In this document: in pieces, positions 33,800-42,888 of the stretch
How the letters are laid out: the number at the start of each line of letters is the position of its first letter
How positions within the stretch are numbered: position 1 is the stretch's first letter
Source: Lysobacterales bacterium
Lineage (GTDB): Bacteria; Pseudomonadota; Gammaproteobacteria; Xanthomonadales; SZUA-36
Assembly: GCA_014238945.1 (NCBI GenBank)
Contig: JABAAB010000089.1
Span: forward strand, 1 to 64,000
DNA: 64,000 nt
Reading direction: 5' to 3'
Made by a program: the position numbers and the translations under genes
Notes under the pieces: generated by a model
What the model was told of the DNA's origin: nothing
What the model saw: the letters and a program-made list of their open reading frames with translations, nothing else
The model's database searches: none

Positions 33800-36700
33800 A
33801 TGCAAGCCGAGAAAAATGCAGAGCAAAACCGTGAATTCGTGCAACGGACACGACCTGTCGAGATGACCGTTGCCTGCGCCACAAGCCATCCGGGACACGA
33901 CGCCAGGCGCCAAATAAGTATACCGCCTGCCCGGTCAGGTTATTTCTCTCCTCTGTTTGAGCGATTAAACCGCACACATCGGCAAAATCGCAGTTGCTAC
34001 GGGTTGAAGTTCCTGTTTCTCATGACAATTTTTAGCGGGACACTCCAGGCCCAGGTAGAACCTGACCGATCGGGTCTTGGACAGGCCGGGTTTCGGGTGA
34101 GTGAATTGAATATTCACAATGACTTCCGCCTGCCCGGTGAGCTTCCAGACCAGGCGGCACCTGCTGCCAGGACGGATCTCGCAGTTTTGGGGTTGTCCCC
34201 CAATTCAGGACGGGTTGATGTCCGAGGTGGCCGGTGGGCCAACCTGATGATGTCCGAACCCCTGCTCCCCGGTCAAGGCAAAGGCAATAGGCTGGGCTGG
34301 GCCAACCTGGGCAAGAAAGAGCCAGTGAATGACGCTGAACTTGCAAAAGCGGCCTCGGAGGCCTTCCGTGGGTTTGTTCACGCTGCCAACAGAGAGTTTC
34401 GAATCGACTTGGCTGAACTTGCAAACCCCGGCAAAGTCACCTTGCATGAGAATGGCCAAACAATACAGATCTATGTACCACGCGTCCATAAGGGTGTATC
34501 GGTACGCGACAGCTATCTCACAGCGACCATCAAGCATGGCAACATGACTGTCTTCGGGGCAAATAACTGGGGTGACATCAACATCTCCGTGGTACCGACA
34601 ATCTCCAAAGGTGCTGCTCTCGAAGCAATCCAGTCTCATGTGGGTTCTTATACGATCAACGGTAGCTGGCGTTCGAGCGAATTGCAGCTGATCCCGCTCG
34701 CCCGGGGTAAAAACCCAAAGGCCGTGTCATTTGGAAAAGGATATGACTATAGCCTGGCCTGGGTCATTCGACCGGATTTTGACGGTGAACAGAGACATTT
34801 CGAAGCGCTGGTCGATGCCCATACCGGTCAACTGCTTTCCTTTGAAGACACCAATCAGTACGTGGCCACCCAACGCAATGCCAACGGCGGTGTTCTGCCC
34901 GTTTCAAATGACGGCGTGTCCCCGGACGGTATTGAGCACCCTGGTTGGCCAATGCCCTTTGAAGTTGTAACCACTCCGGGTGGCCCGGTCACCACCGACA
35001 GTGGCGGCAACCTGCCAGCCCCGGTCGACGGCAACATCACCTCACATCTCTCCGGTCCGTACGTCAACATCAACGACAACTGTGGTGCGATCTCGCTGAC
35101 CTCCTCGGGTGATATCGACTTTGGCAGTTCAACTGGCACAGACTGTGTTACACCCGGTTTTGGCGGTGCAGGCAATACCCATGCCTCGCGCACTGGCTTC
35201 CACGAGCTGAATCGCATCATAGAGATGGGCCGCAGTCATCTACCTTCCAACACCTGGCTGCAACAGACACTTACTTCCAATATGAACATCAACCAGTCCT
35301 GCAACGCCTTCTGGGGTGGTGGGACGGTGAACTTTTACCGATCCGGCAGCGGCTGCGCCAACACGGGTGAACTGGCCGGTGTCTTTGACCATGAATGGGG
35401 TCACGGGCTGGATGACAACGATGCCATACCGTCGATCGCAGGTCCCTCCGGGGAAGGGATCGCCGATGTTTATTCTGCCCTGAGACTCAACGCGTCCTGC
35501 ATGGGCCGTAATTTCACCAGCAACAACTGCAGCGGCTTCGGTGACCCCTGCCTTGCCTGTACTGGAGTACGTGATATCGACTACCTGAAAAGGGCATCCG
35601 GCCAGCCTCATGATTACAGCTGGTCCAATGCCAATTGCGGTGGCTCGGTCCACTGTACCGGAGCAGTCTACTCTGAAGCCATCTGGTCGCTCTGGAAACG
35701 CAAACTACAGGCCCCGCCATACAACCTGGATGAGCACACCGCCCATGAAATCGTCACCCGCTTGACCTTCATCGGCGGTGGCAACACAGGCACTTGGTAC
35801 TCCGGCAGTCCGCCAAACGGTGGCTGCGCCGCCACCAGCGGGTACATGAATTACCTGGCTGCTGACGACGATAACGGCGACCTCAGTGATGGCACACCGC
35901 ACATGCAGGCCATCTTTGATGCATTTAACGACCAGGAGATCGCATGTACCACACCGGTGGTCCAGGACTCAGGTTGTGCTGGCAGTCCGGTAACAGCACC
36001 CGTGGTAGTTGCGAACCCGTTTGACAAGTCTGCAATGCTTTCATGGGGTCCCGTTGCAGGAACGAGCAGTTATGAAGTCTTCCGTACCGATGGAGTTTTT
36101 GGTTGTGATTTCGGCAAGACCCGGGTCGGTCATACCACCGGCACCTCGTTCACTGATGATGGGCTGCAGAATGGCCGGGATTACTTTTACGTGGTGATAC
36201 CCAAGGGAGGCTCCTCAGCATGCTTTGGACCCGCTTCAAGTTGTACAATGGTCAGCCCCGCAGCCGGTCCCAATGTGGACATCGACCCCGCTTCAAGCAC
36301 ACTTGCGACGCTTACCGGTGACGGCGACACGTTCATCGATAACTGTGAAGACGCAACACTTACATTTGATGTCAACAATACCGGCCTGGGCAGCCTGACG
36401 AATGTGCGCATAACCAGCGTAACATCAAGCTCTCACCCGGCAACCATCATCAACACCACTTTCCCGGCCGCAGTATCACCCTCGACTCTGGCGCAGGGGG
36501 CCACCGGATCAGGTAGTTTCGACTTCACCGCCGCGGGGCTGGTCTTCGGCGATACGCTGGTCTTCGAAGTAACTGTGACCAGTGACGAGATCTTCCCGGG
36601 TGTCAAGACCCGGACCCTGACCCTCACCGATGCTGAGAGCGATGTTCAGGCTTTGAGCAGCAAAACCTGGGATTTTGAATCCGGTATGGATGGCTGGACC

Positions 36701-39259
36701 CTGATTGATGGTACCTTCAACCAAACCACTGCAGGTGGTGGAGCCAATGGCAGTTCCGGCTACCTGGCTTCCTCGGCCTTGATCGACGAACGCTGTGACC
36801 AGGTCAGGTCACCCACCATGCAGCTGACACCGACTTCCACCCTTACCTTGGAAAACAATTACGACATTGAAGCCAATTCAGGTCAGTGGTGGGATCGCGC
36901 CAACATCGGTGTGGTGGAGAATGGCAACCGTAGTGCCGTCAATCCCGACGGTGGGCGGCTGTACAACGCCTCCGGGGCCGGTGCCACCTGTGCCACAACA
37001 GGCCAGGAAGGCTGGGCAGACGTAAACAATACCTGGGGCCCAAGCAGTTGGACCGCTTCGGCACTTGGCTCAGTGGCTCTCGCTGGAACACCGATACAGC
37101 TCGACGTTGCCTATGGCACGGACTTTTCTGTTGTTGGTCAGGGGTTCTGGTTTGACCAGGTCACAGTGACCGATATCGAACTGATTGTCGCTGACGCCCA
37201 ATCCGACAGTTGTGTACTGGTGAATATCCCGCCAACGGTCACCATTGCGTCTCCGGCCGATGGAGCCACCATCGTAGAGGGTGCCAATATCAACTTCACC
37301 GGCAGTGCCTCAGATACGGAAGACGGTGACATCAGTGCCAATATTGATTGGTCCTCCAGCATTGATGGTCCCCTCGACACCGGTGCCAGCATCAACGTGG
37401 CCAGTTTGAGTGTCGGTGTGCATACCATTGCGGCCGAGGTGACGGATTCGGGTGACCCCACAGCGATGCCCGAAATGGCATCGGATCAAATAACCGTAAC
37501 GATCATCGTTAACACGCCACCGACGGTGGAGATAACAGCCCCGGCCAATGGAACGGCCGTCGTAGAGGGCGCCAACATCAACTTCACCGGCAACGCAACG
37601 GACACTGAGGATGGAAACATCAGTGCAAACATCAGCTGGTCCTCCAGCATTGATGGTGCCCTCGGTGCCGGTGCCAGTATCAATACGGCATCGCTGAGTG
37701 TCGGTGTGCATACGATCGATGCTGGTGTGACCGACTCCGGCGGTCTGTCTGATAGTGACCAGATCACGGTCACGGTCGTCACAAACACACCACCTGCGGT
37801 GACCATCACGGATCCGGACAGCGGTTCGGATTTTAATCAAGGTGTCAATATCAACTTCACCGGCAACGCAACGGACGCTGAGGATGGAAACATCAATGCA
37901 AACATCAGCTGGTCCTCCAGCATTGATGGTGCCCTCGGTACCGGTGCCAGTATCAATACGGCATCGCTGAGTGTCGGTGTGCATTTGATCAATGCAGATG
38001 TGACCGATTCCGGTGGACTGCCTGGAAACGATCAGATCACGGTAACGATTGTCGCAAACACACCACCTACGGTGGCCATCACGGCGCCTGCCAGCGGTTC
38101 GAATTTTGATGAAGGTGTCAATATCAACTTCACCGGCAGCGCAACGGACACTGAGGATGGAAACATCAGTGCAAACATCAGTTGGTCCTCCAGCATTGAT
38201 GGTGCCCTCGGTACCGGTGCCAATATCAATACGGCATCGCTGAGTGTCGGTGTGCATTTGATCGATGCTGGTGTGACCGATTCCGGCGGACTGCCTGGAA
38301 ACGAACAGATCACGGTCACGGTGAACGCGCCACCTGCTGCGGACGTACATGTCGAGAACATTGTGACCGGTATCACGAATGCCCCAAGGGGCAGAAAATA
38401 CGGTACCGCGAGCGTGACAATATACGACGAAAATGGAGTCCCTGTAAGCGCCGGTTACACGGTAACGGGTAACTTCTCCGGCTCATACAGCGATCCTGGA
38501 ATGTCGGCCGTGACCAATGGCAGCGGGGTGGCCTTCATCGTCACTTCGAGCACCGCGAAGAAGAACATCGTGGTCAACTTCTGTGTCTCTGATGTGACCG
38601 GGGCGCTCTCTTACGATCCCGGTGACAACGCTGACCCGGGTTATGGCTGCGCTGGAAACATGCCACCGACAGTGGCCATTTCGGCTCCGGCCAGCGGTTC
38701 GGATTTTAATCAAGGTGTCAATATCAACTTCACCGGCAACGCAACGGACACTGAGGATGGAAACATCAGTGCAAACATCAGCTGGTCCTCCAGCATTAAT
38801 GGGGCCCTCGGTACCGGTGCCAGTATCAATACGGCATCGCTGAGTGTCGGTGTGCATACGATCGATGCTGATGTGACCGACTCCGGCGGTCTGTCTGCAA
38901 GTGACCAGATTACCGTCACGGTCAACCCACCTGCTGGATTAACAGACGTGCACGTTGAAGTCATTCAGACCGGCACCCAGGGTGTTGGTGGTGGCTTCAA
39001 GGCGGGTATAGCGACCGTGACCATATTTGGTGACAACGGCGCTCCCCAGGCTGGTTACACGGTCAGCGGAGAGTTCAGCGGGGACTTCAATGAAACCCCA
39101 CCAGCGGATGTCACCGGAGCCGATGGCAAAGTCACGTTTCAGACACTGGGCACCAAGAAGGGCAGGACCAATGTGTCCTTCTGCGTGAGCAACGTATCCG
39201 GAACCGAGCCTTATGATAGCGGTGATAATCCAGACCCGGCTTTTGCCTGCACACCCTAG
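33800..39259 (+). CDS. Giant secreted HExxH metalloprotease with Ig-like repeats
   Basis: 1819-aa protein. ATG 33800 has GAGGGA 9 bp upstream and gives an ~84-residue N-terminus ending in a signal-like span (LKFLFLMTIFSGTLQAQ); TTG 34004 would instead give a standard signal peptide. Residues ~100-370 form an FTP/PepSY-like propeptide. The catalytic domain (~400-720) has the zinc motif HEWGH near 530-534 and SGEGIADVYS ~20 residues later, whose Glu is the likely third ligand (M36/M4-like). Then a fibronectin-III domain (~735-810), a CARDB-like region, a MAM/lectin-like region with W-rich motifs, five Ig-like repeats and two DVHVE modules with paired cysteines. Likely degrades extracellular protein; secretion route not shown. 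Confidence 0.85.
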   Translation: MQAEKNAEQNREFVQRTRPVEMTVACATSHPGHDARRQISIPPARSGYFSPLFERLNRTHRQNRSCYGLKFLFLMTIFSGTLQAQVEPDRSGLGQAGFRVSELNIHNDFRLPGELPDQAAPAARTDLAVLGLSPNSGRVDVRGGRWANLMMSEPLLPGQGKGNRLGWANLGKKEPVNDAELAKAASEAFRGFVHAANREFRIDLAELANPGKVTLHENGQTIQIYVPRVHKGVSVRDSYLTATIKHGNMTVFGANNWGDINISVVPTISKGAALEAIQSHVGSYTINGSWRSSELQLIPLARGKNPKAVSFGKGYDYSLAWVIRPDFDGEQRHFEALVDAHTGQLLSFEDTNQYVATQRNANGGVLPVSNDGVSPDGIEHPGWPMPFEVVTTPGGPVTTDSGGNLPAPVDGNITSHLSGPYVNINDNCGAISLTSSGDIDFGSSTGTDCVTPGFGGAGNTHASRTGFHELNRIIEMGRSHLPSNTWLQQTLTSNMNINQSCNAFWGGGTVNFYRSGSGCANTGELAGVFDHEWGHGLDDNDAIPSIAGPSGEGIADVYSALRLNASCMGRNFTSNNCSGFGDPCLACTGVRDIDYLKRASGQPHDYSWSNANCGGSVHCTGAVYSEAIWSLWKRKLQAPPYNLDEHTAHEIVTRLTFIGGGNTGTWYSGSPPNGGCAATSGYMNYLAADDDNGDLSDGTPHMQAIFDAFNDQEIACTTPVVQDSGCAGSPVTAPVVVANPFDKSAMLSWGPVAGTSSYEVFRTDGVFGCDFGKTRVGHTTGTSFTDDGLQNGRDYFYVVIPKGGSSACFGPASSCTMVSPAAGPNVDIDPASSTLATLTGDGDTFIDNCEDATLTFDVNNTGLGSLTNVRITSVTSSSHPATIINTTFPAAVSPSTLAQGATGSGSFDFTAAGLVFGDTLVFEVTVTSDEIFPGVKTRTLTLTDAESDVQALSSKTWDFESGMDGWTLIDGTFNQTTAGGGANGSSGYLASSALIDERCDQVRSPTMQLTPTSTLTLENNYDIEANSGQWWDRANIGVVENGNRSAVNPDGGRLYNASGAGATCATTGQEGWADVNNTWGPSSWTASALGSVALAGTPIQLDVAYGTDFSVVGQGFWFDQVTVTDIELIVADAQSDSCVLVNIPPTVTIASPADGATIVEGANINFTGSASDTEDGDISANIDWSSSIDGPLDTGASINVASLSVGVHTIAAEVTDSGDPTAMPEMASDQITVTIIVNTPPTVEITAPANGTAVVEGANINFTGNATDTEDGNISANISWSSSIDGALGAGASINTASLSVGVHTIDAGVTDSGGLSDSDQITVTVVTNTPPAVTITDPDSGSDFNQGVNINFTGNATDAEDGNINANISWSSSIDGALGTGASINTASLSVGVHLINADVTDSGGLPGNDQITVTIVANTPPTVAITAPASGSNFDEGVNINFTGSATDTEDGNISANISWSSSIDGALGTGANINTASLSVGVHLIDAGVTDSGGLPGNEQITVTVNAPPAADVHVENIVTGITNAPRGRKYGTASVTIYDENGVPVSAGYTVTGNFSGSYSDPGMSAVTNGSGVAFIVTSSTAKKNIVVNFCVSDVTGALSYDPGDNADPGYGCAGNMPPTVAISAPASGSDFNQGVNINFTGNATDTEDGNISANISWSSSINGALGTGASINTASLSVGVHTIDADVTDSGGLSASDQITVTVNPPAGLTDVHVEVIQTGTQGVGGGFKAGIATVTIFGDNGAPQAGYTVSGEFSGDFNETPPADVTGADGKVTFQTLGTKKGRTNVSFCVSNVSGTEPYDSGDNPDPAFACTP
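37222..38935 (+). repeat. Five ~270-bp tandem Ig-like repeat units inside the metalloprotease gene
   Basis: Units start near 37222, 37511, 37784, 38057 and 38657; the last is separated by a ~320-bp DVHVE module. Each encodes PPTV.IT.P..G....G.NINFTGNATD followed by EDGNISANISWSSSIDGALG and SLSVGVHTI.A.VTDSGGL. Units 2-5 are almost identical at the nucleotide level over long stretches, including silent positions, which points to recent duplication or gene conversion; unit 1 is more diverged. Copy number is prone to misassembly and may vary between strains. Confidence 0.9.
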
Positions 39260-39297
39260 CCGTTCACAGGCCGGGACGACAGGCACTTCGATACGGT

Positions 39298-39323
39298 CCA
39301 ACCTCCCCTCCCGGGGAGGTTGG
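39298..39323. terminator. Bidirectional terminator-like hairpin
   Basis: Perfect 11-bp stem CCAACCTCCCC (39298-39308), loop TCCC, GGGGAGGTTGG (39313-39323), between the convergent metalloprotease stop (39259) and the glycosyltransferase stop (39405). Strong GC-rich stem but no T-tract on either strand, so termination by this hairpin alone is uncertain. Confidence 0.6.
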
Positions 39324-39404
39324 GCCACCTGCATTAAGACCATGCACACTGAATGATCGGGTTGATGCAGAATCACATCATGTAGGCATAGAGTACGCGC
39401 CCGT

Positions 39405-41192
39405 TCAGTTGACTCGCAATTGTCGTTCCTGATAGTCCATACCTGGGAAAGGCTCGACCACACCGACTTCCTGCCCGTCCAGGTTAATCACGGGATCTGA
39501 CAACCAGCGGGTGCCTTCAATGGCGATCAAAATCAGCGCGAAAATGCAACTTAGACGGAGCCATTTTTGGACATTCGTGTGGATGGTATCCGGATGGGTG
39601 AGTCTCAATACCCGGGGCAGTCCCCGTACAGCAACCAGGCCAACAAGCAGCGCAAACACGGGCATCACCACGGCCCCTTCACGGGCGTAGCCATAAAATC
39701 CCAGGGTAGTGATGACCTTCGTTGAGAGCAATAATATCCACGGAATCAACGCCTCCTCCCGACGACCGATCCATAACCCCCACAACAGCGCAGCCAGTGC
39801 GGCCCAGCGCCACAGGGAGACAAATGCACTTCCTTCGGGCACCACCAGATCGACCACGCCCCTGGTTCCGAAAAGCCCCAATGGCAGGTTGTAACCGCTG
39901 AAGCCCATCGTCATCCCTGACCAGAACCGTTGAACCTTGCTCATTACCAGCGACACGAAATCACCGGGATGATGCCTGATCCAGTCCCAACCCAGACGGT
40001 ATCCGTGATTCACGATTTCCAGGTGGGGCGGGTAGCTGAGCGTTAACTCGGGAGGAGGAAGACCGCTGATCAGATACTCCGGGTAGCGTGTTGAGCCACC
40101 ATCCAGAGGAGGCGGTGCATCCAGCGGGCCCCGGCTGAAGCCGCCGGTAGCATGTGGATTATTGGCGAGATAGAAATTGAGCCCGCCGTAAATTGAAACA
40201 AAGGGATATTCAGCGATTGCTTCGGGGCGTGAACCAAATGCCTCCTCGATGACATTAAAGTCCCGGCCCGTCACCTCCAAACCACCCCGCCAGGCAACCG
40301 TGGCGGCAACGAAGTTTGCCATCGGGCGTTGGCTGAACACGGGGAGGGCCTCCCTTTCCCGGTCCGCATCTGCGCTCCATTCGAGATATCCCAGGGCTTG
40401 TTCCAACTGGAGATATGCCTGATCGGTCGCCCTGCTTAACTGAAGCGGCTGCAGGTTGAACCGCTCGATCTGCGACCAGGTATGCAGATGCCAGGGGATC
40501 AGGGGTGCCACGAACAGTGCCAGCATCAGTCCAGTCCGAGCAAGGCACCGCTTCCAGCCAATTGACCCGCCAGGGTTCTTCATCCAGACCCAGAGCAACC
40601 AGACCGACACCATCCCAAAGAACAGCACATGTTCAACACGAATCAGGCAAGCCAGGCCATTGAGTGATGACCACAACAGGAGGGTATGCCATTTTGGCTG
40701 GGCTCGTAGCGGCTTCCAAACCGTGAGGCTGGCAATAACCAACAGCAAATAGGGTGTTTCGTTGTTGGGCGATGTTGACAGGATGATCATCGCGGTCGAG
40801 GCCGCCGCAACAAATGCCGCCACGGTCGCAACTCTGAGGCCGAATGACTGAATGACCGCATAAAAGAACAGTACGGCCGTTACTGCCCCCATAAGACACC
40901 AGATCAGCCGCAGAAACAAAAACCCGCTTTGTTGACCATTCCAAATGGATGCGACCAGGTAGGCCACCCCGGGCGGTCTCAGTGGCAACCCAAAATCATA
41001 TGATTCGGAAGCCTTGATGGCCTGTGCGTAGCTTAACCAGGTGGGCGTATCCCCCTTGTAATAAGGACTGAAAGGACCGGTTGCATCCGGGGTGGCATCG
41101 AGAAAAAGAACCCGCAATGCAAATGCCAGCACAAATATAACGATACCAGGCCACAGCACCCGGCCTGACCACTTTTGCTCTAGATTCGACAT
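39405..41192 (-). CDS. GT39-like membrane glycosyltransferase
   Basis: 595-aa (ATG 41192; a TTG lies one codon upstream) integral membrane protein of the ArnT/PMT (GT-C) type. First span GIVIFVLAFALRVLFL is followed by the periplasmic loop with the catalytic acidic residue region (DATPDATGPFSPYYKGDTP), then LRPPGVAYLVASIW and about ten more spans, ending in a periplasmic C-terminal segment. Such enzymes transfer a sugar from a polyprenyl-phosphate donor onto lipid or protein at the outer face of the inner membrane. It is 1.7 kb from the polysaccharide locus and may modify its product, but there is no direct link. Confidence 0.8.
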   Translation of the reverse strand: MSNLEQKWSGRVLWPGIVIFVLAFALRVLFLDATPDATGPFSPYYKGDTPTWLSYAQAIKASESYDFGLPLRPPGVAYLVASIWNGQQSGFLFLRLIWCLMGAVTAVLFFYAVIQSFGLRVATVAAFVAAASTAMIILSTSPNNETPYLLLVIASLTVWKPLRAQPKWHTLLLWSSLNGLACLIRVEHVLFFGMVSVWLLWVWMKNPGGSIGWKRCLARTGLMLALFVAPLIPWHLHTWSQIERFNLQPLQLSRATDQAYLQLEQALGYLEWSADADREREALPVFSQRPMANFVAATVAWRGGLEVTGRDFNVIEEAFGSRPEAIAEYPFVSIYGGLNFYLANNPHATGGFSRGPLDAPPPLDGGSTRYPEYLISGLPPPELTLSYPPHLEIVNHGYRLGWDWIRHHPGDFVSLVMSKVQRFWSGMTMGFSGYNLPLGLFGTRGVVDLVVPEGSAFVSLWRWAALAALLWGLWIGRREEALIPWILLLSTKVITTLGFYGYAREGAVVMPVFALLVGLVAVRGLPRVLRLTHPDTIHTNVQKWLRLSCIFALILIAIEGTRWLSDPVINLDGQEVGVVEPFPGMDYQERQLRVN

Positions 41193-41656
41193 CAATGGAT
41201 ATGGATATCCTCCTTCGATAATATAATTTCCACTCGCTCCTTTGCTGGCTGATTCTCATCCTGATACCACCCGGAAGGATAATCAGAGGACCACTCAGCG
41301 CATACAGAATTTCTCATAACGAGTAGAAAGGTAATGACCAAAAATTCATTCTAGTCGAAATCGAGTCACTGTGTGGTTCGCGGTTGCTTGCTCCTTTCTT
41401 CAGCATGCGCTTGCAAATTCATGTTTGTTTTCCCCTTGTATGGCCCCCCGGTCATTGCAGCTTTGCGATCTCACTGCCCAATGCTGGTGTTGAATAATAA
41501 ACCTGGATGACTTGCTGGCTTCATTACATCCTGTATTCCAAGACCACCGGGGGTACGAGCCCTGCAGACACCCACCATGCCGCCTGTGGAAGTATGGCAC
41601 CCCAATAATAATTACTAGTGATACGATAACTGGTCCAAATCTTCTGAAACCATGCA
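41193..41656. other. Intergenic region between divergent genes
   Basis: About 460 bp. No supported gene. On the minus strand, 41524-41645 can encode a Trp/Tyr-rich membrane-like peptide (YYWGAILPQAAWWVSAGLVP) that runs without a start into antisense of the next gene; it could be a gene relic. No clear operator or terminator. Confidence 0.35.
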
Positions 41657-42778
41657 ATGACACCATCAACCAGCATCACCACTGACGGATTGCCGCTACC
41701 CGGTACTGCTTTTATCGACGAAGACATTTATTCCAAGGAACGCAGGGTCCTGTTCAATAAAAAATGGATCAGCATCACCGTGGGGCAGGTGGTACCGGAG
41801 CCCGGCGATGTCTTCCCTTGCACCATCGCGGGTCTTGCCCTGCTGGTTGTGCGGGACAGGGACCATTCCATCCATGTTTACTACAATATGTGCCGCCACC
41901 GGGGTGCCCTGTTGGTAGACCAGGCATGCAAGACAAAATCGGGCCTGATCACCTGTCCCTATCACGCCTGGAGTTTCAAACTGAATGGCGACTTATTCAG
42001 GGCGCCCTATTTCTTCAAGGACGAGGAGAACACACAACCCGATGAAGTTACCCGTGCAGGGCTGGGGTTGATCAAACTCAGATCGGTTGTGTGGCGCGAT
42101 ATCGTTTTTGTCGATGTTAACGGTAAAGCTGATGACTTCGAAAATTTCATACAACCCATTGATGAGCGTCTTCAGGACTGGAGCGCAGCGGAAATCCAGT
42201 CCCTGGCCAGCCGTGAATACCGGATCAATGCCAACTGGAAACTGGCCGCCGAGAATTTCCTTGATGGTTACCACCTGCCCAAGGTTCATCCACAGCTCGG
42301 TGGTGGAATGGCAGGTGCGCTGCTGGCGGAAGACCTGGTCCTCAGCGAGGAAATCTTCGGTTTTGTCATGCCCGGTGGCTACGGCCCCGGTACCCGGAGA
42401 GATGAGGAAGAAACAGCGGTGTTCAAGAGTCTTCCGGCAGAAAAGCTCCTGTACATTGAGGTGTACTGCATATTTCCCAATACCCTGATTCTGGTTGAGT
42501 GTGATTTCCAACAGGTGATCACGCTGCGACCACAGGGTGCGGGTATCACGCATGAAACATTTGCTGATTACGTGCCCGGCCAGCCCTCCAGTGAAGAGGA
42601 AAAAATGGAAATGATAGCGTTCTCACAGGGCGTCAATGACCAGGACGAAACCCTGCTCAACAGGTTACAGTTGTCCCGCTCAATGGACATTGCCGATAAA
42701 ACCCACATGTCCAGTGCCTGGGACCAATCCCCAGCCCGATTCCAGCAAACCTGGTTGCGACACATGTCGAAGTCGTAG
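41657..42778 (+). CDS. Rieske non-heme iron oxygenase, alpha subunit type
   Basis: 373-aa ring-hydroxylating-type oxygenase component. The N-terminal Rieske domain has C79-x-H81 (NMCRHRG) and C100-x-x-H103 (ITCPYHAWSF) binding a 2Fe-2S cluster. The catalytic domain has the bridging/ligand block NWKLAAENFLDGYHLPKVHP with D203, H206 and H211 positioned to hold mononuclear iron. Members hydroxylate or demethylate aromatic or quaternary-amine substrates; the size and GYH...VH spacing are compatible with carnitine/choline-type or phthalate-type groups. No reductase or ferredoxin gene is adjacent, so electrons come from elsewhere. The ATG has no obvious ribosome-binding site. Confidence 0.85.
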   Translation: MTPSTSITTDGLPLPGTAFIDEDIYSKERRVLFNKKWISITVGQVVPEPGDVFPCTIAGLALLVVRDRDHSIHVYYNMCRHRGALLVDQACKTKSGLITCPYHAWSFKLNGDLFRAPYFFKDEENTQPDEVTRAGLGLIKLRSVVWRDIVFVDVNGKADDFENFIQPIDERLQDWSAAEIQSLASREYRINANWKLAAENFLDGYHLPKVHPQLGGGMAGALLAEDLVLSEEIFGFVMPGGYGPGTRRDEEETAVFKSLPAEKLLYIEVYCIFPNTLILVECDFQQVITLRPQGAGITHETFADYVPGQPSSEEEKMEMIAFSQGVNDQDETLLNRLQLSRSMDIADKTHMSSAWDQSPARFQQTWLRHMSKS

Positions 42779-42802
42779 CATCCTGTGGACCCCACAGGAT
42801 GC
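42778..42802. terminator. Hairpin directly after the Rieske oxygenase stop
   Basis: Perfect 11-bp stem GCATCCTGTGG (42778-42788), loop ACC, CCACAGGATGC (42792-42802), beginning at the last base of the TAG stop. It separates the convergent Rieske and WecG-STAS genes. No T-tract follows. Confidence 0.6.
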
Positions 42803-42888
42803 CGCGGGGAGACAATTGGGAAACTAACTGACGGTATTTATCCTGGCGTCGAATGCTCCTGTTGCATTGGACACCAATTGAATTCCAG

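Noticed and set aside
33649..33882. Minus-strand frame upstream of the metalloprotease
   Set aside because: Half of it is antisense to the metalloprotease N-terminus; no start signal or family.
37310..38350. Long minus-strand open frame of 346 codons
   Set aside because: It is antisense to the Ig-like repeats of the metalloprotease; the repeated unit keeps the frame open in every copy. No ribosome-binding site or family.
37222..38935. Regularly spaced repeats resembling an array
   Set aside because: Units are ~270 bp, in frame and code for Ig-like domains; not a CRISPR.
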